The notes beneath the pieces were generated by a model. It ran no database searches and had not been told where the DNA came from. It worked only from the letters and a program-made list of their open reading frames with translations. The position numbers and the translations under genes were made by a program. A stretch of 55,733 bases of DNA from Nitrospirota bacterium (GTDB taxonomy: Bacteria; Nitrospirota; Thermodesulfovibrionia; Thermodesulfovibrionales; JdFR-85), in contig WFMM01000053.1 in assembly GCA_015484595.1 (NCBI GenBank), positions 1-55,733 of the forward strand, read 5' to 3'. How positions within the stretch are numbered: position 1 is the first letter of the stretch; every line of letters begins with the position of its first letter. Of the stretch, positions 44,287 to 53,962 are shown one piece after another.

Positions 44287-45306
44287 ATGTTAAATGGACT
44301 AACATTTCCTGTTACCCCTTCTGTTCTAATAGTAGATGACATACTGTCCAATCTGGAACTGGTTGAGGCAGTACTTACAGGGGAGGGTTACAGAGTTTTA
44401 AAGGCGACTAACGGAAGGGATGCCATCAACATTTACGAGCAGGAGCAGCCTGACATTGCAGTCCTTGACATAATGATGCCTGATATTGATGGATATCAGC
44501 TCTGTCAGATACTCAAGGACATGGCTGGAAAGAGGTACTTCCCAATAGTCCTTCTTACTGCATTAAACGACAAAGAAAGCAGAATAAAGGGAATAGAGTG
44601 TGGTGCAGACGATTTCATATCAAAGCCCTTTGAGCCCCGTGCGTTTCTTGCCAAGTTAAAATCTCTTTTGAGGATAAAGTTCCTTTACGATGAACTGGAC
44701 CACTCTGAAAACATCATCCTGACCCTTGCGGTTGCACTTGAGGCAAGGGACCCCTACACAAGGGGACATTCCACCAGGGTGGGAGACCTTTCAAGGAAGT
44801 TTGCCGAATACATAGGTCTTAGCAGTTATGACCAGGACATGATAAGGAAGGCAGGGCTTTTACACGATATTGGAAAGATAGGGCTCAGCGAGAGCCTTCT
44901 TATGAAGCCTGCCCGTTTGACTGAGGAAGAGCACGATGTGATAAAACGACACCCCATTATAGGGGAGGAGATATGCAGACCACTTAATTCACTTCAGTTC
45001 ATACTCCCTGCCATCAGGCATCATCACGAGCGGTGGGACGGAAAGGGCTTTCCTGATGGACTGAAGGGTGAAGAGATTCCCCTTTATGCAAGGATACTTG
45101 CCATTGTTGATTCCTTTGATGCCATGCTTTCTGAAAGGCCCTACAGGAAGGGGCTCAGTTTCAGCGAGGTGCTTGATATATTCGTTAAAGAGAGGGATTA
45201 CGGGCAGTGGGACCCGGTGCTTGTTGGAAATTTTATTGACATGCTGAGAGTCCTTGGTGAGGACTACATGATAAACAGCAGGTATACCTTTAGCCTGGAG
45301 AGTTAA
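44287..45306 (+). CDS. response regulator with HD-GYP cyclic-di-GMP phosphodiesterase domain
   Basis: 339 residues. A receiver domain ([16 protein letters not shown], Asp acceptor in [14 protein letters not shown] near 59, Lys in SKPFEPRAF) is joined to an HD-GYP domain with [29 protein letters not shown] and [13 protein letters not shown] (about 155-260). All metal-binding motifs look intact, so c-di-GMP hydrolysis is likely. The TTG start of the large hybrid kinase follows after 1 nt, so the two are probably made together. Confidence 0.93.
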   Translation: MLNGLTFPVTPSVLIVDDILSNLELVEAVLTGEGYRVLKATNGRDAINIYEQEQPDIAVLDIMMPDIDGYQLCQILKDMAGKRYFPIVLLTALNDKESRIKGIECGADDFISKPFEPRAFLAKLKSLLRIKFLYDELDHSENIILTLAVALEARDPYTRGHSTRVGDLSRKFAEYIGLSSYDQDMIRKAGLLHDIGKIGLSESLLMKPARLTEEEHDVIKRHPIIGEEICRPLNSLQFILPAIRHHHERWDGKGFPDGLKGEEIPLYARILAIVDSFDAMLSERPYRKGLSFSEVLDIFVKERDYGQWDPVLVGNFIDMLRVLGEDYMINSRYTFSLES

Positions 45307-45307
45307 G

Positions 45308-48300
45308 TTGATAAGGATTGCCGTTGTTGGAGGGAACATAGCAGGTGGGGCTCTTATTTCTCTTTTAAGGACAGAGCCAAACATCAAGATAGTTGGGATA
45401 TACGAGGAAAAGTTAGATGCCCCTGGTGCGATGCTTGCCCAGAAGTGGGCGATACCCGTCTTTAGCAGTATTGAAGAGTTAGTCAAGCACAACCCTTCCA
45501 TAGTGATAAATGTCCTTCCTGAACCAGAGATAACAGAGAAGATAAAAAGGGTCTTTAGCCCGGATGTGGAAGTCATAAATGCTAAGGCTGCCAAGATGCT
45601 CTGGGATTTCATAGAAAGGCAGAAAAAGGCAAGGGTTGAAACCGTAAAGACCCTCCAGAACCTTAACTCCCTTACTGCCCTTACCTCTTCAGTAGCAAAG
45701 CTGAACCTGAAGGGTTTTTTGAAGCATTCCCTGAAGAAGGCACTTGAGATTGCCGAGGCACCTGCGGGAAGTCTTGTGACCTATTCAGAGGGGAGGCTTC
45801 AGTTACAGTGTTCAATGGGCCTTAGCAAGCAGTTTATTGAGGGGACGAGCTGGGACATGATATCAGGCGGGCTTACCGAGAAGGTGGTTAAGGAGAAAAA
45901 GATCGTTGAGATTTACGATACCCTGACGAGTGAGTACAACAACCCAGCCCTTATGATAGAAAACATAAGGGCAGTGCTTGCACTTCCAATACTCTTTGGT
46001 GATGACTGTGTGGGGATAGTTTTTATTGACGACTTCAAACCAAGGAGGTTTTCGACCCGACAGAAGACCACCATAATCCTGCTTACCAGGATTATTGCAA
46101 ACACGATAAACTGGCTTTCAGGCGTTGAAGAGCTGGCTCGTGTTCAGACAGAGATGCAGGCACTGATGGACAGTGCAACTGACCTCATAGTCCTTACCGA
46201 CAGGGAAGGGAGGATAACCGACTCAAACAGCAGATTCCTTGACTACAACCTTAGCAAGGGTGAGCTTGCTGGCATGATGATAGGAGAGCTCTTTGAAAAA
46301 GAACAGGGCTCACTACTTGAGGAGATGCTGAAGAAGGCATCGGTTGTTCATGAGATGCGAGTAAGACTGAAGGAGGAACTAAGGCTGAAGACAGGCATTG
46401 AGGAGCTGATACTTAATGCAACCCCCGTTAAGACAGCCGATACTCAGGCAGAGGGATACATCATTTCCATGGAGGATGTATCAGAGAAACTTAAGCTTAC
46501 AGAGGAGTTAAGGGAGGCAAAGAAGTCACTGGAGTCTCTTAATCAGATGTTAGAGCAGAAGGTGATTGAACGGACAGAGGCGCTTGAGAGGATGAACAGG
46601 GAGCTTGAGAAGGCAAACGAACTGAAGGGCCGATTTATCGCCAACATGTCCCACGAACTGAGGACACCTCTTAACTCAATAATTGGATTTTCTGAAATCC
46701 TCCTTGAGGAGACCTTTGGCAAGCTAAACGACGACCAGATGAGGTATGTCCGTAACATTCAGAACTCTGGTAAACACCTGCTTGAGCTTATAAACAATGT
46801 GCTTGACCTTTCAAAGATTGATTCAGGAAGGTACGAGCTTCAGTACGAGACCTTTTTCGTTGAGGATGTGATTAACGAGGTGGTTGAGACGATGAAGCCC
46901 ATGGCAGAGTCAAAGTCGCTTAACATCGTCATCAACATAGACCCTGAGATAGACACCCTCACGGCAGACAGGGTAAAGGTTAAACAGATACTTTACAATC
47001 TGCTTTCTAATGCCATAAAGTTTACACCCGAAGGCGGCAGCGTCTCGGTTAGTGCTCACAGAGACAGGATAAACGACGAAGAGGCAGTAAGGTTTGCCGT
47101 TAAAGACACGGGTGTCGGGATACCGCCTGATGACCTCGACAGGATATTTGATGAGTTTGAGCAGATAGACACATCTCTTTCAAGACAGTACGGTGGTGTG
47201 GGGCTTGGACTTACCCTTACAAAGAGGCTCGTGGAGCTTCACGGAGGCAGCATATCTGTTGAAAGCACACTCGGTAAGGGAAGCACCTTCTACTTCACCC
47301 TGCCGGTGGCCCGTGAGGTAAAAGAGGAGGTAGTGGAGGAGAAGAAGGAGGAGTTCCTGGAGGCTGTTCAGCTTAATTATCCCTGGACGAAAAAGGATGC
47401 ACCCCTGATACTGGTTGTAGAGGATGACAAGGCCACGGTAGAGCTTCTTACGATACACCTTACACAGGCAGGTTACAAGGTGGCCCATGCTTACAATGGA
47501 GAGGAGGCGATTGAGAAGGCTCGCACCCTCCGTCCCTTTGCCATAACCCTTGATGTGATGCTTCCCAAAAAGGACGGCTGGGAGGTGCTTCAGGAGTTAA
47601 AAAGCGACGAGACCACTGCAAACATACCGGTTATCATTCACTCCATTGTTGACAACAAAGACCTTGCCTTTGCCCTTGGTGCAACGGACTACATACTTAA
47701 GCCCCTTGACAAGGACATCCTGCTTGAAAAACTAAACGAGATTGCAGCCACAAAGGTAAAGACAGGGCTTCCTGCAACGGTGCTACTTATAGAGCCTGAA
47801 GAGTCAGAGGCAGAAAAACTGAAAGAGCTTCTTCAGGACTCAGGCACCATAGTCTATGTTGCAAATGACCTTAAAAAGGGCATGGAGCTTGCCATAGCCA
47901 TAAGGCCAAACCTTATCATGGTCAATGTGGACACAAAAGATGACTCCGATGGTTTTGACATCATCGAAGAGCTTAAGTCCTCGCCTGCCACAAGGGATAT
48001 CCCCATTTTCGTGATGTCTGAAAAGGACCTGTCCGTTGAGCAGCGCCTTGACATGCTTGGTAAGATTGACAGGGTGCTTAAAAAGAGGGCCTTTGACACA
48101 AAGGAACTCATCGAGCACATCAAGGAGCTTGAGATAATCTATCCAAAGAGGGCAGGGCTCGTTGACGGTGTTACAGGGCTTTTCAGCCATAGGTACTTTC
48201 ACATCAGGCTTGCACAGGAGATAGAAAGGGCCGAAAGATACAAGCTTCCTCTGATTCTCGTAATGATTGACATCGACCACTTTGGAAATTACATTGAAAA

Positions 48301-48670
48301 GGCAGGGCAGTACAACGCAAATACTGTACTGAAGAAAGTGGGAGACCTGCTTAAAAGGAACATCAGGGGCTCAGACATAGTGGTTCGTTACGGCGGTGAC
48401 TCCTTTTCGGTGGTTTTACCAAATACGGTGCTTAACGCTGGTATATCCTTAAGCAACAGATTTAATGCCATAATCAAGAACTTTCCTTTCCCACAGGAGG
48501 AGGTGCAACCCAAGAAGAGGATCACCGCAAGCGTGGGCCTTGCCTTTTACTCAGGACAATCACCAGAGGAGCTCATTCTCTGTGCTGAAAAGGCACTTTC
48601 CTATGCCATATCAAAGGGTGGCGACAGGGTTGAGGTATTCTCAAAGGAAATCGAAAGCTTCAAGGTCTGA
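45308..48670 (+). CDS. hybrid histidine kinase: Rossmann-GAF-PAS-HisKA-HATPase-REC-REC-degenerate GGDEF
   Basis: 1120 residues from a TTG. The N-terminus (1-105) is a dinucleotide-binding Rossmann fold ([32 protein letters not shown]), unusual in kinases. A GAF domain (about 125-275), a PAS domain (about 285-395), coiled coil, HisKA with phospho-His449 ([12 protein letters not shown]) and ATPase boxes ([24 protein letters not shown]) follow. REC1 carries Asp749. REC2 (about 820-930) has a degenerate acceptor region (MVNVDTKDD). The end is a GGDEF-like domain whose site reads GGDSF (1029-1033), so cyclase activity is doubtful. No membrane helix. Partnered with the HD-GYP protein. Confidence 0.9.
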   Translation: MIRIAVVGGNIAGGALISLLRTEPNIKIVGIYEEKLDAPGAMLAQKWAIPVFSSIEELVKHNPSIVINVLPEPEITEKIKRVFSPDVEVINAKAAKMLWDFIERQKKARVETVKTLQNLNSLTALTSSVAKLNLKGFLKHSLKKALEIAEAPAGSLVTYSEGRLQLQCSMGLSKQFIEGTSWDMISGGLTEKVVKEKKIVEIYDTLTSEYNNPALMIENIRAVLALPILFGDDCVGIVFIDDFKPRRFSTRQKTTIILLTRIIANTINWLSGVEELARVQTEMQALMDSATDLIVLTDREGRITDSNSRFLDYNLSKGELAGMMIGELFEKEQGSLLEEMLKKASVVHEMRVRLKEELRLKTGIEELILNATPVKTADTQAEGYIISMEDVSEKLKLTEELREAKKSLESLNQMLEQKVIERTEALERMNRELEKANELKGRFIANMSHELRTPLNSIIGFSEILLEETFGKLNDDQMRYVRNIQNSGKHLLELINNVLDLSKIDSGRYELQYETFFVEDVINEVVETMKPMAESKSLNIVINIDPEIDTLTADRVKVKQILYNLLSNAIKFTPEGGSVSVSAHRDRINDEEAVRFAVKDTGVGIPPDDLDRIFDEFEQIDTSLSRQYGGVGLGLTLTKRLVELHGGSISVESTLGKGSTFYFTLPVAREVKEEVVEEKKEEFLEAVQLNYPWTKKDAPLILVVEDDKATVELLTIHLTQAGYKVAHAYNGEEAIEKARTLRPFAITLDVMLPKKDGWEVLQELKSDETTANIPVIIHSIVDNKDLAFALGATDYILKPLDKDILLEKLNEIAATKVKTGLPATVLLIEPEESEAEKLKELLQDSGTIVYVANDLKKGMELAIAIRPNLIMVNVDTKDDSDGFDIIEELKSSPATRDIPIFVMSEKDLSVEQRLDMLGKIDRVLKKRAFDTKELIEHIKELEIIYPKRAGLVDGVTGLFSHRYFHIRLAQEIERAERYKLPLILVMIDIDHFGNYIEKAGQYNANTVLKKVGDLLKRNIRGSDIVVRYGGDSFSVVLPNTVLNAGISLSNRFNAIIKNFPFPQEEVQPKKRITASVGLAFYSGQSPEELILCAEKALSYAISKGGDRVEVFSKEIESFKV

Positions 48671-49151
48671 GAGATTTTACGACTGTATAGACACCAGGGT
48701 AGGGCCACTCTGTATCGTTTACACTGAAAGGGATGACGAGACCCTGATACTGAAGGTTCTTTTTGGCACAAAACGCTTAGATGCAAGGAAGAGGCCCCTC
48801 GGAGATGAGATAAAAAGACAGTTTCAGGAGTTTCTTGACGGAAAAAGGAGGGCCTTTACACTCAGATACCTGGCCGAGGGGACGGAATTCGAAAGGCAGG
48901 TCTGGGAGCTTACATCCAGCATACCCTACGGTGAGACCCGTACCTATAAGTGGATTGCAGAAAAGCTTAAAAAACCCCGTGGGGTAAGGGCAGTTGGACA
49001 GGCTCTTAAAAAGAATCCCCTGCCACTTATTATTCCCTGCCACAGGGTCATCCAGTCTGACGGCAACATCGGCGGATACTCATCAGGCATTGATATAAAA
49101 AGAAGACTGCTTGAGATGGAGTATTATAATAATTTAAGCACTAAGCACTAA
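48603..49151 (+). CDS. ogt: methylated-DNA--protein-cysteine methyltransferase
   Basis: About 182 residues from the ATG at 48603. The start is uncertain: a TTG at 48630 is also possible and earlier ones overlap the kinase gene more deeply. Homology begins near [17 protein letters not shown]. The active-site motif IIPCHRVI and [17 protein letters not shown] are intact, preceded by the helix-turn-helix part ([31 protein letters not shown]). It repairs O6-alkylguanine by one-time alkyl transfer to its Cys. The 5' end overlaps the hybrid kinase gene by about 68 nt. Confidence 0.9.
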   Translation: MPYQRVATGLRYSQRKSKASRSERFYDCIDTRVGPLCIVYTERDDETLILKVLFGTKRLDARKRPLGDEIKRQFQEFLDGKRRAFTLRYLAEGTEFERQVWELTSSIPYGETRTYKWIAEKLKKPRGVRAVGQALKKNPLPLIIPCHRVIQSDGNIGGYSSGIDIKRRLLEMEYYNNLSTKH

Positions 49152-49206
49152 TTTCTAAATCCTAAAAGAAAATTGTTTAGAAATTAGAGTTTCGAATTTA
49201 GGATTT
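49152..49206. repeat. TTTAGAA-type heptamer microsatellite
   Basis: CTAAATC and TTTAGAA-like 7-bp units between ogt and the convergent GGDEF gene, overlapping the latter's 3' end. Single-module fragment of the composite repeat family. Confidence 0.6.
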
Positions 49207-51139
49207 CTCTATACAATACTGTCCTGTTTCTTCCTGAGTTTTTTGCTTTGTATAGGGCCTGGTCGGCTTTTTCGATGAGGGCCTCCCTTGTGGTGGCATC
49301 GTCAGGGTAGGAGGCAATGCCGAGGCTCAGGGTGACCGTTATCTCGGTGTCTTCGGTTTTTATAACTGTCTTTTGAACCGTCTTTCTAAGACGCTCGGCG
49401 ATCTTTTCTGCATTCCTTGCCCTTGATTTAAGGGTGATTATGGCAAACTCCTCTCCACCGTAACGGGCTGGAAAGTCTATCTCACGAACCGTCCTTTTTA
49501 TAATCTCTGCCAGTTTCTTAAGTACCGCATCACCTGCTGGATGCCCATAGGTGTCGTTTACCCTTTTGAAGTGGTCTATGTCAAGAAGGATAAGGGAAAG
49601 GGGCTCGCCGTATCGCTCAGCCCTTTTAAGCTCCTCGTCAAGCCTTTCCTGAAACCTTCTGTGGTTGTAAAGACCCGTCAATCCATCGGTAAAGGCCAGT
49701 TGCTTTATCTCTTCGTGTAGCAGTGCCTTTGATAGACTCTCAGAGGCCTGATTGAGATAAACCCTGAACAGTGAGATATGGGATTGATTGAAGGCTTCCT
49801 TTTTTTCAGAGACAGCCATGGCAATGCCCTGAAGCCTTTCATTGACAAAAAGAGGCATCGCAATGAGGCTTTCAAAAGGGGGAAAACCCTCGGGAAGGGG
49901 ATTTTTTTTGTCAAATCTGCTCAGTTCATTAATGGAAATGCTTTCTTCCCTGTAAGTATGAATCCTGTCAAGAAGGGTTCCCCTCAGTTTTTTAATGCTT
50001 ACCTTTTCTGTCCTCAGGGGAAGCTTATCTGATGTATAGACCTGATAGCTTGCAGCCCTTCGCCATAAAACAATCCCGCCTGCACCTGAGAGTTTCTGAA
50101 TAGAGCTGGTTATGGTTTTTATCATCTCTTCAACATCCAGTATTCTGGTAAGAATAGAGCTTTCGTTGTGCAGTATCTTAAGGGAACTTCCAGCAAAATT
50201 AAGCACTGAAAGCAACCTGTGACGGTGAAAGGTCTGTGCTACAATGGAGGCAATGCCCCTTAACACCTCGAGGTCCTTTTCGTTAAATGCCCTGTAACGA
50301 AGGCTCTCAGCGCATATCACACCAAGTGCCACCTCCTGGTCAACCACTGAGGAGACCGCAATTGACCTTACAGGTGCATCCGTGACATAACCACTGTCAA
50401 GGATTTCACCATCCTCAGAAAATACCACCCTGGCATCCCTTTCCTTAAGCACGGTCTGTATTAACCCACCATCTTCCACGGATGGAGCCTTTTCAGAGGT
50501 TGAAAGATAACACCTAAACCCTGTGTCCCTTTGTAGAAAGAGGTGGACATCCTCTGCAATCAAGGCCTTCTGGGCAATGTTAAGCAGCTCCATTATCTCG
50601 CTTTTTAGCTTTTCCTCTTTTACAATGTGTGAAGACAGGGCAAGGTCTTCGTTTATCTCCTTTGCCTCGTTGGCTATAATCTGGGCCTCCCTTTTCAGGG
50701 TTTGAAGTTTTTCTGAATAGTTATGGATGGTTCTTTTGTTTTTATAGGCTGTGATAAAGAGGGTCAAAGAGGGCAGGTATATAAAAAGAAGGAGCCAGAG
50801 GGATGACTTCTCAGGGGATGTAAGCAGCTCAGGGATGTGTAAAACAGGCTGAACAAGCATAAGAAGCACAAAGGACCGCCTTTGAACAAAGACCGATGCA
50901 GTAAGGGCTAACGGGATGTGAGCATGGTGAATAAGCCCTGTGTGTCTTAGCTGAAACAGGCTCTCTAAAATAAACTGTACAGTAAAAACAGAAAGTCCCG
51001 AAAGGTATGGTTTCTTTTTTTGGTTAAAAAAAGCTATGTATATCAGGTAGCCACATAGCAGGGTCAGGATGGTCAGGTTGTAAAGCGGTTTCCTTTCAGC
51101 GGTTTTAAGGTATAAAAGGATGCCCACAAGGGCTATCAA
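49184..51139 (-). CDS. membrane diguanylate cyclase with GAF-type domains
   Basis: 651 residues from a TTG. About five N-terminal membrane helices (to about 130), a coiled coil (about 140-180), two GAF-like domains (about 185-310 and 325-460), and a GGDEF domain with DGLTGLYNHRRFQERLDEEL and the intact site GGEEF. An RxxD inhibitory site (REID) sits five residues before GGEEF, as in product-inhibited cyclases. It should make c-di-GMP, opposing the HD-GYP protein nearby. The TTG at 51139 lies 23 nt past the DUF507 stop. Confidence 0.92.
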   Translation of the reverse strand: MIALVGILLYLKTAERKPLYNLTILTLLCGYLIYIAFFNQKKKPYLSGLSVFTVQFILESLFQLRHTGLIHHAHIPLALTASVFVQRRSFVLLMLVQPVLHIPELLTSPEKSSLWLLLFIYLPSLTLFITAYKNKRTIHNYSEKLQTLKREAQIIANEAKEINEDLALSSHIVKEEKLKSEIMELLNIAQKALIAEDVHLFLQRDTGFRCYLSTSEKAPSVEDGGLIQTVLKERDARVVFSEDGEILDSGYVTDAPVRSIAVSSVVDQEVALGVICAESLRYRAFNEKDLEVLRGIASIVAQTFHRHRLLSVLNFAGSSLKILHNESSILTRILDVEEMIKTITSSIQKLSGAGGIVLWRRAASYQVYTSDKLPLRTEKVSIKKLRGTLLDRIHTYREESISINELSRFDKKNPLPEGFPPFESLIAMPLFVNERLQGIAMAVSEKKEAFNQSHISLFRVYLNQASESLSKALLHEEIKQLAFTDGLTGLYNHRRFQERLDEELKRAERYGEPLSLILLDIDHFKRVNDTYGHPAGDAVLKKLAEIIKRTVREIDFPARYGGEEFAIITLKSRARNAEKIAERLRKTVQKTVIKTEDTEITVTLSLGIASYPDDATTREALIEKADQALYKAKNSGRNRTVLYREILNSKL

Positions 51140-51162
51140 GAAATAGGGAAGGGTGGTGTCTA

Positions 51163-51444
51163 TTAGCTCTCTCTTCCTCGCCTCTTTTCCTCCTCTTTAA
51201 AGAACCTTTTGTAAAGGACATCCCACTCTGGCGTGCCTTCTGCAGGTCTTTTTGACATGGAGTTAATCTTTCTTCTTACTGCCTCGTCGATCTCCTCTCC
51301 CAGCTTAAGCTCATCCATGATGCTCCTTCTTATCTGACGCCGAATCTTACCTTCCTCTTCTAACACTGCTATAAGGTCTCTCTTTTTAAGCTCCCTGAGG
51401 AGGATGTGGCTCATGTGGGTTATCTTTTCGTCTGAAAGCATCAT
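51163..51444 (-). CDS. DUF507 family protein (second copy)
   Basis: 93 residues, all helical and charged: SDEKITHMSHILLRELKKRD, then IRRSIMDELKLGEEIDEAVRRKI and WDVLYKRFFKEEEKRR. It resembles its upstream neighbour in length and plan and overlaps it by 4 nt, so the pair arose by duplication or works as a heteromer. DUF507 proteins occur in Nitrospirota, Aquificota and Desulfobacterota; function unknown. Confidence 0.85.
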   Translation of the reverse strand: MMLSDEKITHMSHILLRELKKRDLIAVLEEEGKIRRQIRRSIMDELKLGEEIDEAVRRKINSMSKRPAEGTPEWDVLYKRFFKEEEKRRGRES

Positions 51445-51722
51445 AGTATGAGGTTTCTCTCCCTGACAAGTTTCTGTTTTGTAAGGTCAAAGAGTCTTTT
51501 GTAATCAAGCCGTTTATTTTCAATCTCCTCTTCAAACTGCTTCAGTATCTCTCTGACCTCCTCATTGAGCCTGTCTTCCACCATAAGCTCATCAAGCAGT
51601 ATGTCGTGGGTCTGGTTGATGAGTTCTTCCCTGTCCACCTTCGGCTCAATGTACTTTTTCCTCAGGAGGTCTTCCACTATCCTCCTTGCCATAGGTTGAA
51701 CCCATGAACGGGGAATGCGCAT
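51441..51722 (-). CDS. DUF507 family protein (first copy)
   Basis: 93 residues starting MRIPRSWVQPMARRIVEDL, with REELINQTHDILLDELMVEDRL and YKRLFDLTKQKLVRERN. Charged, helical, without membrane segment. Its ATG is 1 nt beyond the rpsR stop, so it sits in the ribosomal/ssb operon where rplI is often found. Function unknown; the location hints at translation or DNA replication. Confidence 0.87.
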   Translation of the reverse strand: MRIPRSWVQPMARRIVEDLLRKKYIEPKVDREELINQTHDILLDELMVEDRLNEEVREILKQFEEEIENKRLDYKRLFDLTKQKLVRERNLIL

Positions 51723-51723
51723 C

Positions 51724-51945
51724 TTATCTTTCCATAAATGGCAGAAGGGCTATGTTTCTTGCCCTCTTTATGGCGGTTGTCAGCTCTCTCTGGTGTTTTG
51801 CACAGGTGCCTGTCATCCTTCTTGGAAGTATCTTACCCCTTTCGGTCATGTAATTCCGCAGGGTCTTGTAATCCTTATAGTCTATAAAGGGCACCTTGTC
51901 AGCACAAAACCTGCAGAACTTTCTGCTGTGATACCTTCTTACCAT
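51724..51945 (-). CDS. rpsR: 30S ribosomal protein S18
   Basis: 73 residues. [15 protein letters not shown] (two Cys), [20 protein letters not shown] and [20 protein letters not shown] are standard. The cysteines mark a zinc-binding form. AAAGGAG lies before the ATG, just downstream of a GAGCCTG hairpin of the repeat family. Confidence 0.97.
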   Translation of the reverse strand: MVRRYHSRKFCRFCADKVPFIDYKDYKTLRNYMTERGKILPRRMTGTCAKHQRELTTAIKRARNIALLPFMER

Positions 51946-51964
51946 ACCTGCTCCTTTCTATATT

Positions 51965-52210
51965 GAGCCTGTTTAACAGGCTCGAAGTTATTGATTTTTA
52001 ATCAAGATTACTTTCTTCAAAAATATTTAACCTCTACTTTGAGGGGCTCTGCCCCTCAAACTCCCCACTAATGAAAAATTTAATTCCTTATTTTGGGGTT
52101 TCAAAGGGGCCATGCCCCTTTGAGGGGCTCCGCCCCTCAAACTCCCCATTAATGAAAAATTTAATTCCTTATTTTGGGGTTTCAAAGGGGCCATGCCCCT
52201 TTGCCTAAAT
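51965..52210 (-). repeat. hairpin repeat element in the ssb-rpsR spacer, with an 81-bp tandem duplication
   Basis: From left: hairpin GAGCCTG-TTTAA-CAGGCTC (51965-51983), linker GTTATTGATTTTTAAT, then two 81-bp tandem copies (52038-52118 and 52119-52199) differing at two bases. Each copy has a perfect TTTGAGGGGC...GCCCCTCAAA hairpin, CTCCCCA, a TGAAAAATTTAATTCC segment and AAAGGGGCCATGCCCCTTT. Hairpins and linker match the groES-groEL spacer. Open frames across it are repeat artefacts. 52211-52288 holds no gene. Confidence 0.88.
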
Positions 52211-52288
52211 ATCAAGGATCTATTATTTTCGGGGCTCTGGGGGCAAAGCACCCAGCGTAACCCCTTATTTTCTTTATCAGCCTCATAA

Positions 52289-52681
52289 TCAAAATGGTTC
52301 CAGTTCTGTTGATTCCTCTGGTGGGACGATGTCATCGTCAATGCCAGAGGTTGTGGGGCTTTCGCGCCTTGGGAGAAACCTTACGGTGTTTGCTATAACC
52401 TCAAACTTGCTTTTTTGCTGACCTTCGTACTCCCATCTTCGCTCCCTGAGTCTGCCTTCAACCAGTACGGGGCTTCCCTTTGAGAGGTACTGGGTGGAGC
52501 TTTCAGCCTGTTTCCCAAAGACCACCGTATCTATAAAAAGGGTCTCGTCCTTGAATTCATCGCCCTGTTTAACCCTTGAGTTAACGGCTATCCTCATGGT
52601 TGCAACGGCAGTGCCTGATGGTGCATAGCGGAGTTCGGGGTCTCGGGTCAGGTTTCCTATTAGGATGATCCTGTTAAACAT
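52289..52681 (-). CDS. ssb: single-stranded DNA-binding protein
   Basis: 130 residues. OB fold with MFNRIILIGNLTRDPELRYA, VATMRIAVNSRV, FIDTVVFGKQAE and YLSKGSPVLVEGRLRERRWE. The acidic C-terminal tip ends in TELEPF, matching the partner-binding tail. It starts directly after the rpsF stop; rpsF-ssb-rpsR is the classic order. Confidence 0.97.
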   Translation of the reverse strand: MFNRIILIGNLTRDPELRYAPSGTAVATMRIAVNSRVKQGDEFKDETLFIDTVVFGKQAESSTQYLSKGSPVLVEGRLRERRWEYEGQQKSKFEVIANTVRFLPRRESPTTSGIDDDIVPPEESTELEPF

Positions 52682-53044
52682 CTAAGCCTCTTGCGGTGCT
52701 TCTTCGGTTAAGGTTTCCTCAGGCTGCCTGAGCTCGTCAAGCAGTGCCTTTTGCTGTTTTTTCCCTAACTTGACGAACATAAACTTAAAGACAGGCTCGT
52801 AGACCCTGTAGAAACGCTCCAGCTTTGCAATTGCATCAGAGGGTGCCTTGAAGGTGTAAAGGATGTAGTAGCCCTGGGTTCTTTTATTAAGCTCGTAGGC
52901 AAGCTTTCTTCTGCCCCAGTTGTCTTCTTTCAGGATGGTTCCACCGTATTTTTCGATGGTTTCTTTGCACTTGTTCGAGACCTCTGTGACTTCTTCATCA
53001 CCAAGTGAGGGCTCAACGATTACGATGTTTTCGTAGTAATTCAT
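52682..53044 (-). CDS. rpsF: 30S ribosomal protein S6
   Basis: 120 residues from the ATG at 53044, which has GGAGG at usable spacing; the frame extends 33 codons further up but without homology. MNYYENIVIVEPSLGDEEV, WGRRKLAYELNKRTQGYYIL and FYRVYEPVFKFMFVKL are typical. S6 partners S18 in the 30S platform. Head of the rpsF-ssb-rpsR operon. Confidence 0.95.
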   Translation of the reverse strand: MNYYENIVIVEPSLGDEEVTEVSNKCKETIEKYGGTILKEDNWGRRKLAYELNKRTQGYYILYTFKAPSDAIAKLERFYRVYEPVFKFMFVKLGKKQQKALLDELRQPEETLTEEAPQEA

Positions 53045-53370
53045 AACTCTTTCTGACCTCCTTCTGGATATATAGCCCTCCCTCAAAGAAGAAGGGCAAG
53101 GAGACGATGCCTGCTCCTTAAATGAACTATTAAGGATAACCAATCGTGGATTTATAAGTCAATAGGGTTTCAGGGTATTCACAAGGAGATGGTAGATCTG
53201 AGCAGTGTCAAAAGTGTTTCAAGCTGTATTTTAGTAATTGCTGAATTAATGAGAATTTTTTAAAGGCGGATCTTGCATCATCCCTTTTCCCTCTGTTACA
53301 ATGGCACCAAGAGGAAGTAGTTAAAGGGCAAGTATTTTGGTGATACTAATTAAGGTATTGATTTTAGTAA
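53045..53370. other. intergenic region between divergent rpsF and the ECF sigma gene
   Basis: It contains the rpsF leader on the left and the predicted sigma-gene promoter on the right. I see no further gene, riboswitch or repeat. A possible S6:S18 autoregulatory leader could not be recognised. Confidence 0.4.
53273..53302 (+). promoter_or_regulatory. putative housekeeping promoter of the sigma/anti-sigma operon
   Basis: TTGCAT (53273-53278) and TACAAT (53297-53302), 18-bp spacer; start expected near 53309. No ECF-type GGAAC/GTC autoregulatory pair was obvious. Confidence 0.4.
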
Positions 53371-53910
53371 ATGCACGAAGACAGGTTATTAGAAAAGTTT
53401 GAAAAGGAAGTGCTCATCTTTATGGATGATCTATATAGGATGGCGGCCCGGTTTGCCTCTCTGCCTGAGGAGGCTGAAGACCTGACGCAGGAGACCTTCC
53501 TCAGGGCATTTAATGCCTATTGCAAGGGAACTCGTATAAGAAACCCAAAGGCATATCTTTTCAGGACACTTAAAAACATCATCATCGATAGCATGAAAGG
53601 GAATCTAAACAAGGAACATGTTTCAATAGATGATGTATCGCAGGAAATCCCTGATCCAGGGGGATTCAATCCAGAAGATGCCCTTCTGATGAAGTCTGCA
53701 AAGGGTAGGCTACAGAGGGCACTGCAAGAGATGCCGCCTGAATACAGACTTGCCCTGCTACTTCGTGATTATGAAGGGCTCAGTTATGCTGAGATATCAG
53801 CTATTATGGAATGTCCTGTAGGGACTGTGAGGTCAAGGATAAACAGGGCAAGGAGCATGCTTAAGAAGGCGGTTTTTGAAAAAGAGCATAAAAAGGCCAG
53901 CGGTGCCTGA
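53371..53910 (+). CDS. ECF-family RNA polymerase sigma factor
   Basis: 179 residues. Region 2 (about 14-85): DDLYRMAARFASLPEEAEDLTQETFLRAF and NPKAYLFRTLKNIIIDSMK. Region 4 (about 110-165): LQEMPPEYRLALLLRDYEGLSYAEISAIMECPVGTVRSRINRAR, an RpoE-like helix-turn-helix. No strong ribosome binding site precedes the ATG. It is followed after 52 nt by its predicted anti-sigma factor. Confidence 0.94.
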   Translation: MHEDRLLEKFEKEVLIFMDDLYRMAARFASLPEEAEDLTQETFLRAFNAYCKGTRIRNPKAYLFRTLKNIIIDSMKGNLNKEHVSIDDVSQEIPDPGGFNPEDALLMKSAKGRLQRALQEMPPEYRLALLLRDYEGLSYAEISAIMECPVGTVRSRINRARSMLKKAVFEKEHKKASGA

Positions 53911-53962
53911 GAAGGAACTTTATTAAGTTTTAAAGGTCATATATTGAAAGGGAGAGCGAGAA

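Noticed and set aside
52027-52341. Minus-strand open frame of 104 codons between ssb and rpsR
   Set aside because: It runs through the 81-bp tandem duplication and into ssb in another frame; the apparent protein repeat mirrors the DNA repeat.
53045-53143. N-terminal extension of rpsF by 33 codons
   Set aside because: The ATG at 53044 has GGAGG upstream and matches the family start; the extension has no homology.
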